Assembly (NCBI RefSeq): GCF_003663885.1
Contig: NZ_RCCE01000003.1
Location: 483,501 to 547,500, forward strand
Source of the DNA: Litoreibacter meonggei
GTDB taxonomy: Bacteria; Pseudomonadota; Alphaproteobacteria; Rhodobacterales; Rhodobacteraceae
Length of the DNA: 64,000 nt
Direction: 5' to 3'
The notes beneath the pieces are model-generated. The model saw only the letters and a list, made by a program, of their open reading frames with translations, was not told where the DNA came from and searched no databases. Below are positions 16,712-26,386 of this stretch, piece after piece (position 1 is the first letter of the stretch; each line of letters begins with the position of its first letter). Made by a program: the position numbers and the translations under genes.

Positions 16712-18069
16712 TTCTTGCCCGGAGTGCCGTCGAACTTCTTCTCCAGACTTTCCCAGCAATCAATATAGTCGTCTTGTAAGGGCGCTTGCTTGCCTGCAAA
16801 TTCTGTCAGTTGCTGCGGAAAGCGCGTCTCGATCATGAACGACATCGTGTTGTCCAGCTTCTCGGGACCCAGATCGGCATTTGACGCCCCCTCGAACGCT
16901 TCCATATCAGGGCCGTGCGGCAGCATCATGTTATGCAGGCTGATCCCACCGGGAACAAATCCCTGAGGTTTGGCATCATATTGGCCATAAATATTGCCCA
17001 TCAGCTCGGACATGATGTTCTTGTGATACCAAGGCGGGCGGAAGGTATCCTCCATCACCATCCAGCGCTCGCGGAAAAGCGCAAAGTCGATATTTGCGGT
17101 ACCGGGCTGGCCCGACGGGGCTGTCAGAACGGTGAAGATCGACGGATCAGGGTGGTCAAACAGGATCGCGCCAACAGGGCAATAGGTGCGCAGGTCGTAT
17201 TTTACCGGCGCGTAGTTGCCGTGCCAGGCCACCACATCCAGCGGCGATTGTTTGATCTTGGTTTCATGGAATTGACCGCACCATTTGATAGTGATGGTTG
17301 AGGGAACCTCGCGGTCTTCAAAGGCCGCCACGGGCGTTTTGAAATCACGCGGGTTGGCCATGCAATTGGCCCCGATCGGGCCCCGGCCCGGCAGTTCAAA
17401 CTTCTGCCCGTAATTTTCGCAGACAAAACCGCGGCAGGGGCCTTCCAGCACCTCAACCCGGTACACCAGCCCGCGCGGAATGATGGCGATCTCCTTGGGC
17501 TCAAGATCGATGATCCCCAGCTCGGTACAAAAGCGCAACCGCCCTTCTTGGGGGATAATCAGCAATTCGCTATCAGCCGAGAAAAAATAGCTGTCGACCA
17601 TGCTTTGCGTCACCAGGTAGACGTGGTTTGCCATGCCTACCTGTGTGTTCACATCGCCCGCCGTGGTCATCGTTCGCATACCGGTCAGCCAAGTCTGATC
17701 TTGATCGGAATGTGGCAAGGGATCCCAGCGATATTGACCAAGGCTGGTGACGTCCTCGACCACGTTGGGTGCGGACTTCCAGTGCGGCAGATCGATTTTC
17801 TCGTACCGGTGCGAATGCTTAACCGACGGGCGGATACGGTAACACCATGTGCGTTCATTCTGATGGCTTGGTGCAGTGAAAGCGGTTCCACTCAACTGCT
17901 CACCATAAAGACCGTAATTGCATTTCTGCGGGCTGTTCATGCCCCGCGGCAATGCACCCGGGAGTGCTTCGGTTTCAAAATCGTTGCCAAAACCGGGCAT
18001 GTAACCAGGCGTAACTCCAATATTATCAGGGGCCGTAACCATTTCATTTTGCGCGTTTGATGTATTCAT
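16708..18069 (-). CDS. hmgA: homogentisate 1,2-dioxygenase
   Basis: 453-residue Fe(II) ring-cleavage enzyme turning homogentisate into maleylacetoacetate. The opening [21 protein letters not shown] and the iron-ligand region [18 protein letters not shown], followed by [11 protein letters not shown], are diagnostic. The start at 18069 ([10 protein letters not shown]) is preceded by AAGGAAGG; the longer frame to 18252 runs through the promoter boxes and is rejected. First gene of the operon hmgA-maiA-fahA-MBL-monooxygenase-DUF2783-marR. Expression is probably repressed by a MarR protein through two boxes around its promoter. Confidence 0.97.
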   Translation of the reverse strand: MNTSNAQNEMVTAPDNIGVTPGYMPGFGNDFETEALPGALPRGMNSPQKCNYGLYGEQLSGTAFTAPSHQNERTWCYRIRPSVKHSHRYEKIDLPHWKSAPNVVEDVTSLGQYRWDPLPHSDQDQTWLTGMRTMTTAGDVNTQVGMANHVYLVTQSMVDSYFFSADSELLIIPQEGRLRFCTELGIIDLEPKEIAIIPRGLVYRVEVLEGPCRGFVCENYGQKFELPGRGPIGANCMANPRDFKTPVAAFEDREVPSTITIKWCGQFHETKIKQSPLDVVAWHGNYAPVKYDLRTYCPVGAILFDHPDPSIFTVLTAPSGQPGTANIDFALFRERWMVMEDTFRPPWYHKNIMSELMGNIYGQYDAKPQGFVPGGISLHNMMLPHGPDMEAFEGASNADLGPEKLDNTMSFMIETRFPQQLTEFAGKQAPLQDDYIDCWESLEKKFDGTPGKK

Positions 18070-18114
18070 TTGGCAACCTTCCTTGGTGGTCTGATTCAAT
18101 TTGGTGTTGCCTTC

Positions 18115-18168
18115 TTTATTTCGTTGCAATTGCAACAATGTCAAGAATTTTATTGCACATGCAACGAA
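18115..18168 (-). promoter_or_regulatory. hmgA operon promoter with two MarR-type boxes
   Basis: On the minus strand TTGACA (18139-18144) is followed after 17-18 bases by an A/T-rich -10 (AAATAA or AATAAA, 18115-18121). Box A, the perfect palindrome GTTGCAATTGCAAC (18123-18136), sits between -35 and -10. Box B, ATTGCACATGCAAC (18152-18165), lies upstream of -35. The centres are 29 bases apart, as in the dctP promoter, and 33 of 37 bases (18132-18168) are the same. A repressor bound to box A would block RNA polymerase. The -10 is weak by consensus. Confidence 0.75.
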
Positions 18169-18385
18169 CCTGGCCAGTCTAGAGCGCTTAGACTTGTCGT
18201 CGCGAAACAGCATCCCGACATCGAAATCGCTGCTTCGAGTACTCTCGGGCATATTCTGACAGAGTCATATGTTACAGAAGCGAACAGAGCTTTCATCACG
18301 CAGGAAAAGCGCAGTTGCGGTCGTTAATGGAAGATGCGGTATTCAACGCTTGGGCTTGTTCCGGTCATTCACTGCGATTTGCGCC
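18169..18385. other. intergenic stretch without recognisable gene
   Basis: The gap between the hmgA start (18069) and the lysE stop (18404) is 334 bases. Apart from the promoter boxes and the hairpin at 18386-18416, nothing is recognised in it: no RNA fold, repeat or convincing small reading frame. An open minus-strand extension of hmgA crosses part of it but shows no family similarity. Confidence 0.5.
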
Positions 18386-18416
18386 AAGGTCGGCTATGCG
18401 GGACTAAGCCGACCTT
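18386..18416. repeat. stem-loop over the 3' end of the LysE gene
   Basis: AAGGTCGGCT (18386-18395) and AGCCGACCTT (18407-18416) form a perfect 10-bp stem with an 11-base loop that includes the lysE stop codon. No T-tract follows on the minus strand, so it is either a non-canonical terminator or a 3'-end stabilising hairpin. Confidence 0.5.
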
Positions 18417-19030
18417 GTTGCGCGTGCCGTAAACACACCTGCAACGAACAAACAGCTCGCGCCGATGCGGTTCAGTATCCTCATGGCTGCGGGTCTCTGA
18501 AATTGTGTCCTCATTCCATTGGCGAAGTAGAGCCAGAAAAGACTGTTCAGCGTTGCAACGAACAAGAAAGTTGCGATGAGGATCGCAAATTGCTGAAAAA
18601 TCGGACCTGACGGGCTGACGAACTGGGGCACGAACGCGACATAGAAAGCAGGGCCTTTCGGATTTAAAACGCTGATAAGCAGAGACTGCCAGAATAGGTT
18701 TTTCAAAGGCTTCGCGTCGGACACTCTGCCAACCGATATGCTTTCAACAGGAGCCGTCCAAAGAGAGTATGCCAGCCATATCAGATAGATCGCGCCTGCC
18801 AGCTTAAGAAGCGTGAAAAGAAAGGCTGACGTTGCCAAAACTGCTCCTGCGCCCAATAGAGACAGCGACATTGCGATAAACGCTCCAAGGACGACACCTG
18901 GAATTGTCGCGAGGCCTGACCGTTTTCCGTCGCGGATCGCATAGTTCACTGTCAGCACGATGTTTGGGCCGGGAATGAGGACAACAATCGCGCTTGCTAC
19001 GGCAAAGGCCAACCAAGTTTCGTATGTCAT
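18404..19030 (-). CDS. LysE/RhtB family amino-acid exporter
   Basis: 208-residue inner-membrane protein with about six helices. The opening AFAVASAIVVLIPGPNIVLTVNYAIRDGKRSGL contains the family signature PGPN followed by the G-(K/R)-RSGL loop; a second family stretch is SLLISVLNPKGPAFYVAFVPQFV. Members export amino acids such as lysine, homoserine or threonine; the substrate is not predictable. It stands alone, with about 220 bases without a recognisable gene before it. Confidence 0.92.
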   Translation of the reverse strand: MTYETWLAFAVASAIVVLIPGPNIVLTVNYAIRDGKRSGLATIPGVVLGAFIAMSLSLLGAGAVLATSAFLFTLLKLAGAIYLIWLAYSLWTAPVESISVGRVSDAKPLKNLFWQSLLISVLNPKGPAFYVAFVPQFVSPSGPIFQQFAILIATFLFVATLNSLFWLYFANGMRTQFQRPAAMRILNRIGASCLFVAGVFTARATRSA

Positions 19031-19251
19031 TTGTCACTCCCACGCTACATACTGCTGACGCTGATAAGACTGGAAAGCCGAGCAGATTGAAAGCTCAATT
19101 CTGCGTCCGCAGCATTAGGAAAAAAGGGCTCTAAGCGGACATCTGAGCGTTTTCCTCAAACATCAGGGCCTTCCTAGAATGGCTGCAATGCGTACGAAGC
19201 GGAATTTATAGGCGGGAAGGCGAAGCCAGTGCCAAGTACATCTCGGTGCTG

Positions 19252-20040
19252 TCATCCACCTGTAAAGCGAGGCTGCCGTTTTTCGAGAAATGCACTGATG
19301 CCTTCATTGGCATCTTCACTTTCTAGTGCAAGTGCGAATTGATCATGATCCGCATGGCTCGCAACACCTGCCAACGCATTGGCATAAGCATTGATATCTT
19401 GTTTGCACATTCGCACAGCAACCGGGGGCATAGAAGCTGCTCGGGTCGCCAGGTCCATTGCCGCATCCAGTGTGGAACCGTCCGCAACCACGTCATCCGC
19501 CAATCCCCAATCCAGTGCGCGGTCTGCCCTTATCTTTTCCGCAAGAATTATGATGCGCTTGGCGCGTGCCGGTCCAACGAGATTTGTGATACGGGGAACA
19601 GATCCCCATGACATATTCAAGCCGCGTTCAACCTCTGGCACATAAAGGCCAGCACTCTCACCTATGACGCGCAAGTCGGTGGCAACCGATAGGGCGACAC
19701 CACCACCAACGCACCACCCCTCGACGGCAGATATAGTGAGAGGCTGTAAGTCTTCCCAAGCCTGACACATACGTTTGCCGACCATCGCAGCTTGCCGGCG
19801 TTCGGCTAATCCAGCACCTTGCAATTTGCTCGTTTCTGCATCACTTAAATCAAAACCCATCGAGAAATTATCTGGCCGACCAGCTAGGACAATTGCAGAA
19901 GTTTCAAAGTCGTCTTCGAACCCACGCGCCGCTTCGGTAAGTTCTCGCATCAGATCATATGACAGCGGGTTAGCCGTCTTGCCGCAATCAAAAGAGACAA
20001 CGGCGATCCGGCCATGTTGTTCAATTTTTACGTACTTCAT
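19252..20040 (-). CDS. enoyl-CoA hydratase/isomerase family protein
   Basis: 262 residues from ATG 20040 (MKYVKIEQHGRIAVVSFD); the longer frame from 20166 adds a non-crotonase tail. The crotonase fold is seen in NPLSYDLMRELTEA, the oxyanion loop FSMGFDLS and SAVEGWCVGGGVALSVATDLRV. The position of the second catalytic glutamate reads VPEVERGLNMSWGSVPRI, suggesting a hydratase-like enzyme, but the substrate is unknown. It stands alone between lysE and trmL. Confidence 0.88.
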   Translation of the reverse strand: MKYVKIEQHGRIAVVSFDCGKTANPLSYDLMRELTEAARGFEDDFETSAIVLAGRPDNFSMGFDLSDAETSKLQGAGLAERRQAAMVGKRMCQAWEDLQPLTISAVEGWCVGGGVALSVATDLRVIGESAGLYVPEVERGLNMSWGSVPRITNLVGPARAKRIIILAEKIRADRALDWGLADDVVADGSTLDAAMDLATRAASMPPVAVRMCKQDINAYANALAGVASHADHDQFALALESEDANEGISAFLEKRQPRFTGG

Positions 20041-20234
20041 ATGACGTCCGCTTCCGGTTTTGCGAGAGCGTGAAGCAAGCGGCGGATCGTGTCTAGAATG
20101 TTCTATTACCGCATCATCAAGGATCGGTCCCCGACATGCTTCGTGGCAGGAGGAAAAGCCACCCATTCAAAGCGAAGGGGGCGTCATGTGATATAGGGTT
20201 GGCGGCAGTGTCAGAGCATGAGTTGGAACCGAAT

Positions 20235-20687
20235 TCACCCACGCAGTTGCCGATGCGCCTCCGCTATGGCAATTCCGGCCGAAATCGCCACGTTCAGGCT
20301 CCGCCCTCCGCCGGGCATGGCGATCTTTACGCGGCCCTCGGCGGCGTCATGCACATGATCCGGCACGCCTGCACTTTCGCGCCCGACCAAAAGGCAGTCA
20401 CCGCGCTGAAACTCGAAATCCCACAAATCCGTCGCCCCTTTGGTCGTCAACAACACCAGTCGCCCCACCTTTTCGGCCTCGAAGGTCTCCCAGCTGTCAT
20501 GGTGGTGCACCTCGGCGTGCTCTGCGTAATCTAAGGCCCGTGTTCGCAGCAATTTCAGCGAAAACGGGAAACCGCAGGGCTCGATCACATGCAGCGGGGC
20601 GTCAAAGCACACGCCCAAACGCACCAAAGACCCCAAATTGGGGGCCAAATCCGGCTCAAACGCGGCAATTTGGACAAAGTGCGACAA
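20235..20687 (-). CDS. trmL: tRNA (cytidine/uridine-34-2'-O)-methyltransferase
   Basis: 150-residue SPOUT methyltransferase that methylates the wobble ribose of certain leucine tRNAs. The opening [19 protein letters not shown], then [11 protein letters not shown], and the knotted SAM site [16 protein letters not shown] followed by [25 protein letters not shown] follow the TrmL/YibK pattern. The start appears to be TTG at 20687, with GGGAAG close upstream. Divergent from petA. Confidence 0.9.
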   Translation of the reverse strand: MSHFVQIAAFEPDLAPNLGSLVRLGVCFDAPLHVIEPCGFPFSLKLLRTRALDYAEHAEVHHHDSWETFEAEKVGRLVLLTTKGATDLWDFEFQRGDCLLVGRESAGVPDHVHDAAEGRVKIAMPGGGRSLNVAISAGIAIAEAHRQLRG

Positions 20688-20823
20688 ATGGCTTCCCTTA
20701 CAGTACGTTCTTGGGTGGACGTGGAGGCACCTTAGAATATATCTAGCCTCGATATCCTGCGCCCTCGGTGCGGATTCTTCAATTTACCGGCCGCACAAGC
20801 GGTCCGACAAGGGAGAAGTTCTC

Positions 20824-21387
20824 GTGTCCCACGCAGACGACCACAGCGGCGCTACCCGTCGCGACTTTCTGTACTACGCAACAGCGGGTGCAGGCGCAGT
20901 GACCACAGGGGCCGCCGTTTGGCCTTTGGTCAACCAAATGAACCCCTCCGCTGACGTGCAGGCTCTGGCCTCCATCGACGTTGACGTGTCTGGCATCGAG
21001 CCCGGCACCCAACTGACCGTCAAGTGGCTCGGTAAGCCGGTGTTTATCCGCCGCCGGACTGCAGACGAAATCGAAGCGGCCCGCGCAGTTGCGCTGTCTG
21101 ATTTGCCAGACACTGGCGCAGAGAATCGCAACCTTGGACCGGAAGCCGATGCCGAGGACCAAAACCGCACGCTCGACGAAGACGGCGAATGGCTGGTGAT
21201 GATCGGCGTTTGTACACACCTTGGCTGTGTGCCGCTGGGCGACGCAGGCGACTTTGGCGGCTGGTTCTGTCCTTGCCACGGTTCGCACTACGACACTGCA
21301 GGCCGTATCCGCAAAGGCCCTGCCCCGCTAAACATGCTAATTCCTGTGGCTCAATTCACGTCTGACGACGTGCTGAAACTCGGTTAA
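20824..21387 (+). CDS. petA: ubiquinol-cytochrome c reductase Rieske iron-sulfur subunit
   Basis: 187 residues starting at GTG 20824 (after GGGAGAAG), opening [24 protein letters not shown]. The twin arginine at residues 12-13 and the following hydrophobic stretch give the Tat-exported membrane anchor. The [2Fe-2S] ligands are Cys130-His132 (CTHLGC) and Cys149-His152 (CPCHGSHYD), with Cys135 and Cys151 as the disulfide. The insertion between anchor and cluster (about residues 78-120) is typical of alphaproteobacterial Rieske proteins. First gene of petABC. The longer frame from 20638 enters trmL and is rejected. Confidence 0.96.
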   Translation: MSHADDHSGATRRDFLYYATAGAGAVTTGAAVWPLVNQMNPSADVQALASIDVDVSGIEPGTQLTVKWLGKPVFIRRRTADEIEAARAVALSDLPDTGAENRNLGPEADAEDQNRTLDEDGEWLVMIGVCTHLGCVPLGDAGDFGGWFCPCHGSHYDTAGRIRKGPAPLNMLIPVAQFTSDDVLKLG

Positions 21388-21400
21388 GGGAGAAACAATT

Positions 21401-22744
21401 ATGGCTGGTATCCCACACGACCATTATGAGCCCAAATCCGGCGGCGAGAAGTGGCTCCACTCTCGGCTGCCGATTGTTGGTCTGGCTTACGACACACTGA
21501 TGATCCCCACTCCGAAGAACCTGAACTGGATGTGGATCTGGGGCATCGTTCTGGCATTCTGCCTCGTTTTGCAAATCGTCACCGGCATCGTGCTGGCTAT
21601 GCATTACACGCCGCATGTCGATCTGGCCTTTGCGTCTGTCGAGCATATCACGCGTAACGTCAACGGCGGCTACATGCTCCGTTACCTGCACGCCAACGGC
21701 GCGTCGCTGTTCTTTGTGGCCGTTTACGCCCACATCTTCCGCGGCCTGTACTACGGCTCCTATAAGGCCCCGCGTGAAATCACGTGGATTATCGGCATGA
21801 TCATCTACCTTGCCATGATGGGCACCGCCTTTATGGGCTACGTGCTGCCATGGGGTCAGATGTCCTTCTGGGGCGCTACTGTGATCACCGGCCTGTTTGG
21901 CGCTATCCCGGGTATCGGCGAGATGCTGCAAACGTGGCTGCTGGGCGGACCTGCTGTGGACAACGCCACGCTCAACCGCTTCTTCTCGCTGCACTACCTT
22001 CTGCCCTTCGTGATCGCCGGCCTCGTCGCCGTGCACATCTGGGCGTTCCACACCACGGGCAACAGCAACCCCACCGGTGTCGAGGTGCGTCGCACATCGA
22101 AAGAAGACGCGGCGAAAGATACCGTTCCGTTCTGGCCTTACTTCGTCATGAAGGACCTGTTCGCGCTTGGCGTCATCATGATCGTCTTCTGGGCGGTTGT
22201 CGGCTTCATGCCAAACTTCCTTGGTCACCCTGACAACTACATCGAGGCAAACGCGCTCGCCACTCCTGCGCACATCGTGCCTGAATGGTACTTCTTGCCC
22301 TTCTACGCAATTCTGCGGGCCTTCACCGCCGACGTTTGGGCCGTGCAGCTGGTGTCCTTCCTGACGGCTGGCATCGTTGACGCGAAGTTCTTCGGTGTGG
22401 CTGCCATGTTCGGCTCCATCGCCGTGATGGCTCTGGCGCCATGGTTGGACACGTCATCGGTACGCTCCGGTCGTTACCGCCCGATGTTCAAATGGTGGTT
22501 CGCCCTGCTCGTATTGGACTTCTTCGTCCTGATGTGGGTCGGTGCCATGCCAACTGACGAGCCTTTCGCCACCATCTCGCTGATCGCGTCGGCTTACTGG
22601 TTTGCCTACTTCTTGGTGATCCTGCCGCTTTTGGGTGTCATCGAGAAACCGCTGGCCCGTCCCGCGACGATCGAGGAAGACTTCGATTCGCATTACCCCG
22701 CCAAAGACAAGGGCTCCGACACTGTCGCAGCTCCTGCAGAGTAA
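21401..22744 (+). CDS. petB: ubiquinol-cytochrome c reductase cytochrome b
   Basis: 447-residue inner-membrane diheme subunit that carries the quinol-oxidising and quinone-reducing sites. Recognisable parts are [35 protein letters not shown] with one heme histidine, [24 protein letters not shown] at the Qo site, the second histidine region ([20 protein letters not shown]) and the conserved PEWY motif ([16 protein letters not shown]). The length matches the Rhodobacter enzyme. It lies 13 bases after petA and 13 before petC. Confidence 0.98.
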   Translation: MAGIPHDHYEPKSGGEKWLHSRLPIVGLAYDTLMIPTPKNLNWMWIWGIVLAFCLVLQIVTGIVLAMHYTPHVDLAFASVEHITRNVNGGYMLRYLHANGASLFFVAVYAHIFRGLYYGSYKAPREITWIIGMIIYLAMMGTAFMGYVLPWGQMSFWGATVITGLFGAIPGIGEMLQTWLLGGPAVDNATLNRFFSLHYLLPFVIAGLVAVHIWAFHTTGNSNPTGVEVRRTSKEDAAKDTVPFWPYFVMKDLFALGVIMIVFWAVVGFMPNFLGHPDNYIEANALATPAHIVPEWYFLPFYAILRAFTADVWAVQLVSFLTAGIVDAKFFGVAAMFGSIAVMALAPWLDTSSVRSGRYRPMFKWWFALLVLDFFVLMWVGAMPTDEPFATISLIASAYWFAYFLVILPLLGVIEKPLARPATIEEDFDSHYPAKDKGSDTVAAPAE

Positions 22745-22757
22745 GAGGAAGATACCA

Positions 22758-23564
22758 ATGCTCAAGAAACTCTCTCTCGCAACCGTCTCGGCAGTGGCTC
22801 TGGCCTCCGGCGCATTTGCCGCCGGCGACGCGGGTCACACCCACGATGTGGATTTCTCGTATGAGGGGCCGTTTGGCACCTATGATCAAAACCAGCTGCA
22901 ACGCGGCCTGAAGATCTACACGGAGGTTTGTTCCTCCTGTCACGGTCTGAAGTTCGTACCACTGCGCACGCTGGCAGACGAAGGCGGCCCCGCGCTGCCC
23001 GAAGATCAGATGAAAGCCTATGCTACGGCGTTCCCGATTAACGACGAGCTGTCAAACCCTCAACTCTTCGACAAAGACCTCGAAGAGTACCGCACGCTGA
23101 AGCCTACGGATAACTTCCCGGCGCTGTACTCTGCCAATGCACCTGACTTGTCCCTGATGGCCAAGGCACGCGCTGGCTTCCACGGCCCATTGGGCTCTGG
23201 GATCAACCAGTTGATGAAGGGCATCGGCGGCGCTGAATACATCGCGTCCTTGATGACCGGCTACACTGGCGAAGAAAAGGAAGAAGCTGGCACCACGTTC
23301 TACGAAAACACCGCCTTCCCGGGTGGCTGGATTTCCATGGCGCCGCCATTGTACGGCGAAGACGTCGACTTCGCTGACGGTCACTCCAACGAGTTGCACC
23401 ACGAGGCAGAAGACGTCGCAGCCTTCCTGCGCTGGACGGCAGAGCCACATCAAGACGCCCGCAAGCGCACAGGCTTCGTCGCCGTGTTCTTCTTGGTCAT
23501 CCTGACAGTGCTGCTCTACCTGACCAACAAGCGCATCTGGGCACCGATCAAGCGCAAAGACTAA
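22758..23564 (+). CDS. petC: cytochrome c1
   Basis: 268 residues from ATG 22758 with a Sec signal peptide ([20 protein letters not shown]) cut around residue 22. Covalent heme at Cys58-Cys61-His62 ([15 protein letters not shown]); the methionine ligand is within [14 protein letters not shown]-terminal helix ([18 protein letters not shown]) anchors it in the membrane. It passes electrons from the Rieske protein to soluble cytochrome c. Last gene of the operon, followed by a strong terminator. Confidence 0.97.
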   Translation: MLKKLSLATVSAVALASGAFAAGDAGHTHDVDFSYEGPFGTYDQNQLQRGLKIYTEVCSSCHGLKFVPLRTLADEGGPALPEDQMKAYATAFPINDELSNPQLFDKDLEEYRTLKPTDNFPALYSANAPDLSLMAKARAGFHGPLGSGINQLMKGIGGAEYIASLMTGYTGEEKEEAGTTFYENTAFPGGWISMAPPLYGEDVDFADGHSNELHHEAEDVAAFLRWTAEPHQDARKRTGFVAVFFLVILTVLLYLTNKRIWAPIKRKD

Positions 23565-23586
23565 GCGCTTTCGCCAATAGTTTCGA

Positions 23587-23615
23587 AAGGCGCGTCCCTC
23601 GGGGCGCGCCTTTTT
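23587..23615 (+). terminator. Rho-independent terminator of petABC
   Basis: AAGGCGCG (23587-23594) pairs with CGCGCCTT (23605-23612), the stem extending inward through one G-U and C-G pairs, followed by a run of T at 23611-23615. It lies 22 bases after the petC stop. Confidence 0.9.
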
Positions 23616-23705
23616 CTATGCGCGGCGCGAAAGGTATTGTGAACCAACAGCAGCGGCACCATCTTCACTACAAGCGACCCCTGCCACGACAACCGGAGCA
23701 AGCCG

Positions 23706-24155
23706 ATGAAACTTCTACTGACCGCAATCCTGTGCTGCCTACCATTCACGCTCGCCGCTGAAGAAGTGGGCCGTGTCGGGGTCGACTGGGTCGGCAACGA
23801 CATCATCATCGAAGCCATTCCCGATCCGGACGTCGAGGGCGTGACCTGTCACATCGCCTATTTCGACCGCAGCCTGATCGACCGCCTGTCCAACGGCAAC
23901 TGGTTCGAGGACCCGTCCAACGCCTCCATCGACTGCCGCCAGACGGGGCCAATCACCATAGGCGACATTGACCGGTCCGACGACGGCGAAACCGTGTTTC
24001 GCGAAGGACGGTCAGTGATCTTCAAGTCCCTGCGCCTGTCGCGCATCTATGATGAAGAAAATCAGGTTCTTATCTATCTGGCACATGGCAACGAGCTAAC
24101 CCAAGGCTCTGCAAAGATGTCGATCTCTACCGTGCCGCTCTATCAAGCCCAGTAA
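23706..24155 (+). CDS. creA: CreA family exported protein
   Basis: 149 residues with a signal peptide (MKLLLTAILCCLPFTLAAEE). The mature part follows CreA: VGRVGVDWVGNDIIIEAIPDPDVEGVTCHIAYFD, the paired cysteines at the CHI and IDCRQTG segments, and RSVIFKSLRLSRIYDEE. The family is periplasmic and has no known biochemical function; the name comes from the enterobacterial creABCD locus, whose regulators are absent here. Ends 1 base before the end of the convergent thiQ. Confidence 0.88.
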   Translation: MKLLLTAILCCLPFTLAAEEVGRVGVDWVGNDIIIEAIPDPDVEGVTCHIAYFDRSLIDRLSNGNWFEDPSNASIDCRQTGPITIGDIDRSDDGETVFREGRSVIFKSLRLSRIYDEENQVLIYLAHGNELTQGSAKMSISTVPLYQAQ

Positions 24156-24156
24156 T

Positions 24157-24852
24157 TCAGCCCCCGAGATAGGCCCGCAACACATCCGGCGGCGCGTCCA
24201 GAAAAGGGCCGGTCGGCACCGGCGCATGGGCGATCCCATCGGCCACCAGAATAGTACTTCCATTCAACTGCCGCGCATCCTTGGGGTCGTGGGTCACCAT
24301 CAGGACCGTCAACCCGCGCTCCTCAGCGATTTCCACCATCAGGGCCAGCATCTCGACCCGCAGCGCAGGCCCGAGCGCTGCAAAAGGCTCGTCCAATACC
24401 ATCACGGGCTTGTCGCGCAACAGCACCCGCGCTAGCGCCACGCGGCTTTGCTGTCCGCCGGACAGGGCCGCAGCCTTGCGCGCCTCGAAACCGCTAAGTC
24501 CCACTCGCGCCAAAGCCTCCGCCACGCGGGTGTGTTCTTGCGCCGCCAGTTTCAGGCTAGGTTTCACCCCAAGCCCCACATTCTGCGCCACTGTCAGATG
24601 CGGAAACAGGTTGCTGTCCTGAAACACCATCGCCAGTGGCCGGCCGGCGGGCGCGGCTCTCGAGATGTCGACGCCCTGCCAGAAAATGCGCCCGCTGGTG
24701 ATGGGCACGAACCCCGCCAGCGCTGATAACAACGTCGACTTACCCGCTCCCGACGGCCCGATCACGGACACCATCGCGCCCGCCTCAACGGGGAAATCCG
24801 CGCTCAGCGAGAAGTCCCCCTGCACGATCTCCACCTTGTCAAACGTCAGCAT
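24157..24852 (-). CDS. thiQ: thiamine ABC transporter ATP-binding protein
   Basis: 231 residues with Walker A GPSGAGKST, the Q-loop region MVFQDSNLFPHLTV, the ABC signature LSGGQQSRVALARVLL, Walker B VMVLDEPFAALGP and the H-loop VLMVTHD. It drives uptake of thiamine or its phosphates. It overlaps thiP by 14 bases. Third gene of thiBPQ under a TPP riboswitch; the gene name rests on that order and on the riboswitch. Confidence 0.94.
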   Translation of the reverse strand: MLTFDKVEIVQGDFSLSADFPVEAGAMVSVIGPSGAGKSTLLSALAGFVPITSGRIFWQGVDISRAAPAGRPLAMVFQDSNLFPHLTVAQNVGLGVKPSLKLAAQEHTRVAEALARVGLSGFEARKAAALSGGQQSRVALARVLLRDKPVMVLDEPFAALGPALRVEMLALMVEIAEERGLTVLMVTHDPKDARQLNGSTILVADGIAHAPVPTGPFLDAPPDVLRAYLGG

Positions 24853-26386
24853 CTACGCGGCCTCCTCGGTCGAACAGCCAGAACAGGGTCAGACTCAGCA
24901 CCAGCAAAACAAGCGCTGCGGCAAATGCCTCCTGCATCCGGTATGCGGTCATCAGGTTATACAATGCCAACGGCAAGGTCGCGCGGCTGGGGTCTGCGAA
25001 CAAGGTGATGACCCCCAGATCCCCCATCGACAACGCCGCTGCTAGTCCCGCGCCAAAGCCCAAAGGGCGGCGCAGGCGAGGCAGCAACACTATCTTCAGC
25101 CGCGCCCACCCCGACAGCCCCAGAGAGGCTGCCAGCCGCCCATAATCCGCCTCGACCTGACGCAGCGCCGGGGACAAAGCCCGCAAGGTAAACGGCAAAC
25201 TCATCGCTGCGTTCACCACTATTGTGACTGGCAAGGCCAGCAAAACAGGGTCTATCCAGCGGTAAGTCAGGATGAACAGCCCCGTGCCGATCACCAAAGG
25301 CGACGCCGCAACGGACAGATACCCGACAATCTCATAACCTCGCCCCCACCTTAACGATAGCAACGCCAGCGCAAGGGCCAAAACAACCGTCAAGGCGGCA
25401 GAGGTCACCGCGACCCACACCGACCGCCACGCAGCGCCCAAGATGCTCAGCGACAGGTCAGGCAGTCCCGGCAGCCCCTTCGCTACAATCATCATCAAAG
25501 GCGTGATCAAGAACAACGCCACAACGGCAATCGCAAAGCCGTCCAAAACCTTGGACCCATCGTTGCGCGGCACGACACGGTCCAGCCCCGCGCCCTGCCC
25601 CGAAGGAACGGAAACCGTCAGCGACACCAATGCCAGCACCGCGCAGATGGCGAACTGCACCAATCCCAGCAGCGCAGCTTTCCCAAGGTCAAAATCGAAG
25701 CGGAATGCTTGGTAAATCGCCAACTCAATCGTCGTCGCTTTCGGACCGCCCCCCAAGGCCAACGCCACCGCAAAACTCGTGGTACAGATCAGGAAAATCA
25801 CCATGACGACGCCGGGCAAAACTTCTCGCAGCATCGGGCGTTCCAGATGCCTTGCGATGTCACGTGAGGTGAAGCCAAGCGACTGTGCCAACCGGAACCG
25901 CTCCGCCGGAATGGACAGCCAGCCCTGCAGGATCAGCCGCGTTGCCAGAGGCAGGTTAAAAAACACATGCGCGAGGATGACACCATGCCATCCATAGATC
26001 GAAACAGGCTCTAACTCTGCCCAAACCAGTACATCTGAGACGATTCCACTACGCCCGTAGACTGCCAGCAAGCCCAACACGGCGACGATCACGGGCAAGA
26101 TAAACGGCGCGCCCAGAATGGTCAGCAGCGCCCCCCGCCCCCAGAATTGCCGCCGCGCCAACGCGCGGGCAACGGGGATCGCGCAAACCGCGCTCAGCAG
26201 GGCAGACACTGCCGCCTGCCAAAGCGTGAACCGCACCGCGGACCAGTCGGAACGCGACAATGCCGACACCTCTTCCGCCCGCCACGCAACCGCGCCGAGC
26301 GTTCCAAGTGTCAGCACCAAAAGCAGGGCGACCACCGCCGCCCCGCCAAAGGTGGACAGGCTTATTGGCTGAACGCGCTCAGCCAT
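24839..26386 (-). CDS. thiP: thiamine ABC transporter permease
   Basis: 515 residues forming a fused double permease: two homologous BPD-type halves with about twelve membrane helices. The EAA loops appear near AERFRLAQSLGFTSRDIARHL in the first half and VEADYGRLAASLGLSGWARLK in the second. This fused architecture is typical of ThiP. It overlaps thiB by 25 bases and thiQ by 14. Confidence 0.94.
   Translation of the reverse strand: MAERVQPISLSTFGGAAVVALLLVLTLGTLGAVAWRAEEVSALSRSDWSAVRFTLWQAAVSALLSAVCAIPVARALARRQFWGRGALLTILGAPFILPVIVAVLGLLAVYGRSGIVSDVLVWAELEPVSIYGWHGVILAHVFFNLPLATRLILQGWLSIPAERFRLAQSLGFTSRDIARHLERPMLREVLPGVVMVIFLICTTSFAVALALGGGPKATTIELAIYQAFRFDFDLGKAALLGLVQFAICAVLALVSLTVSVPSGQGAGLDRVVPRNDGSKVLDGFAIAVVALFLITPLMMIVAKGLPGLPDLSLSILGAAWRSVWVAVTSAALTVVLALALALLSLRWGRGYEIVGYLSVAASPLVIGTGLFILTYRWIDPVLLALPVTIVVNAAMSLPFTLRALSPALRQVEADYGRLAASLGLSGWARLKIVLLPRLRRPLGFGAGLAAALSMGDLGVITLFADPSRATLPLALYNLMTAYRMQEAFAAALVLLVLSLTLFWLFDRGGRVDADV

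Noticed and set aside
18070-18252. N-terminal extension of HmgA by 61 residues
   Set aside because: It would translate through both promoter boxes; the ATG at 18069 has a good ribosome site and gives normal length.
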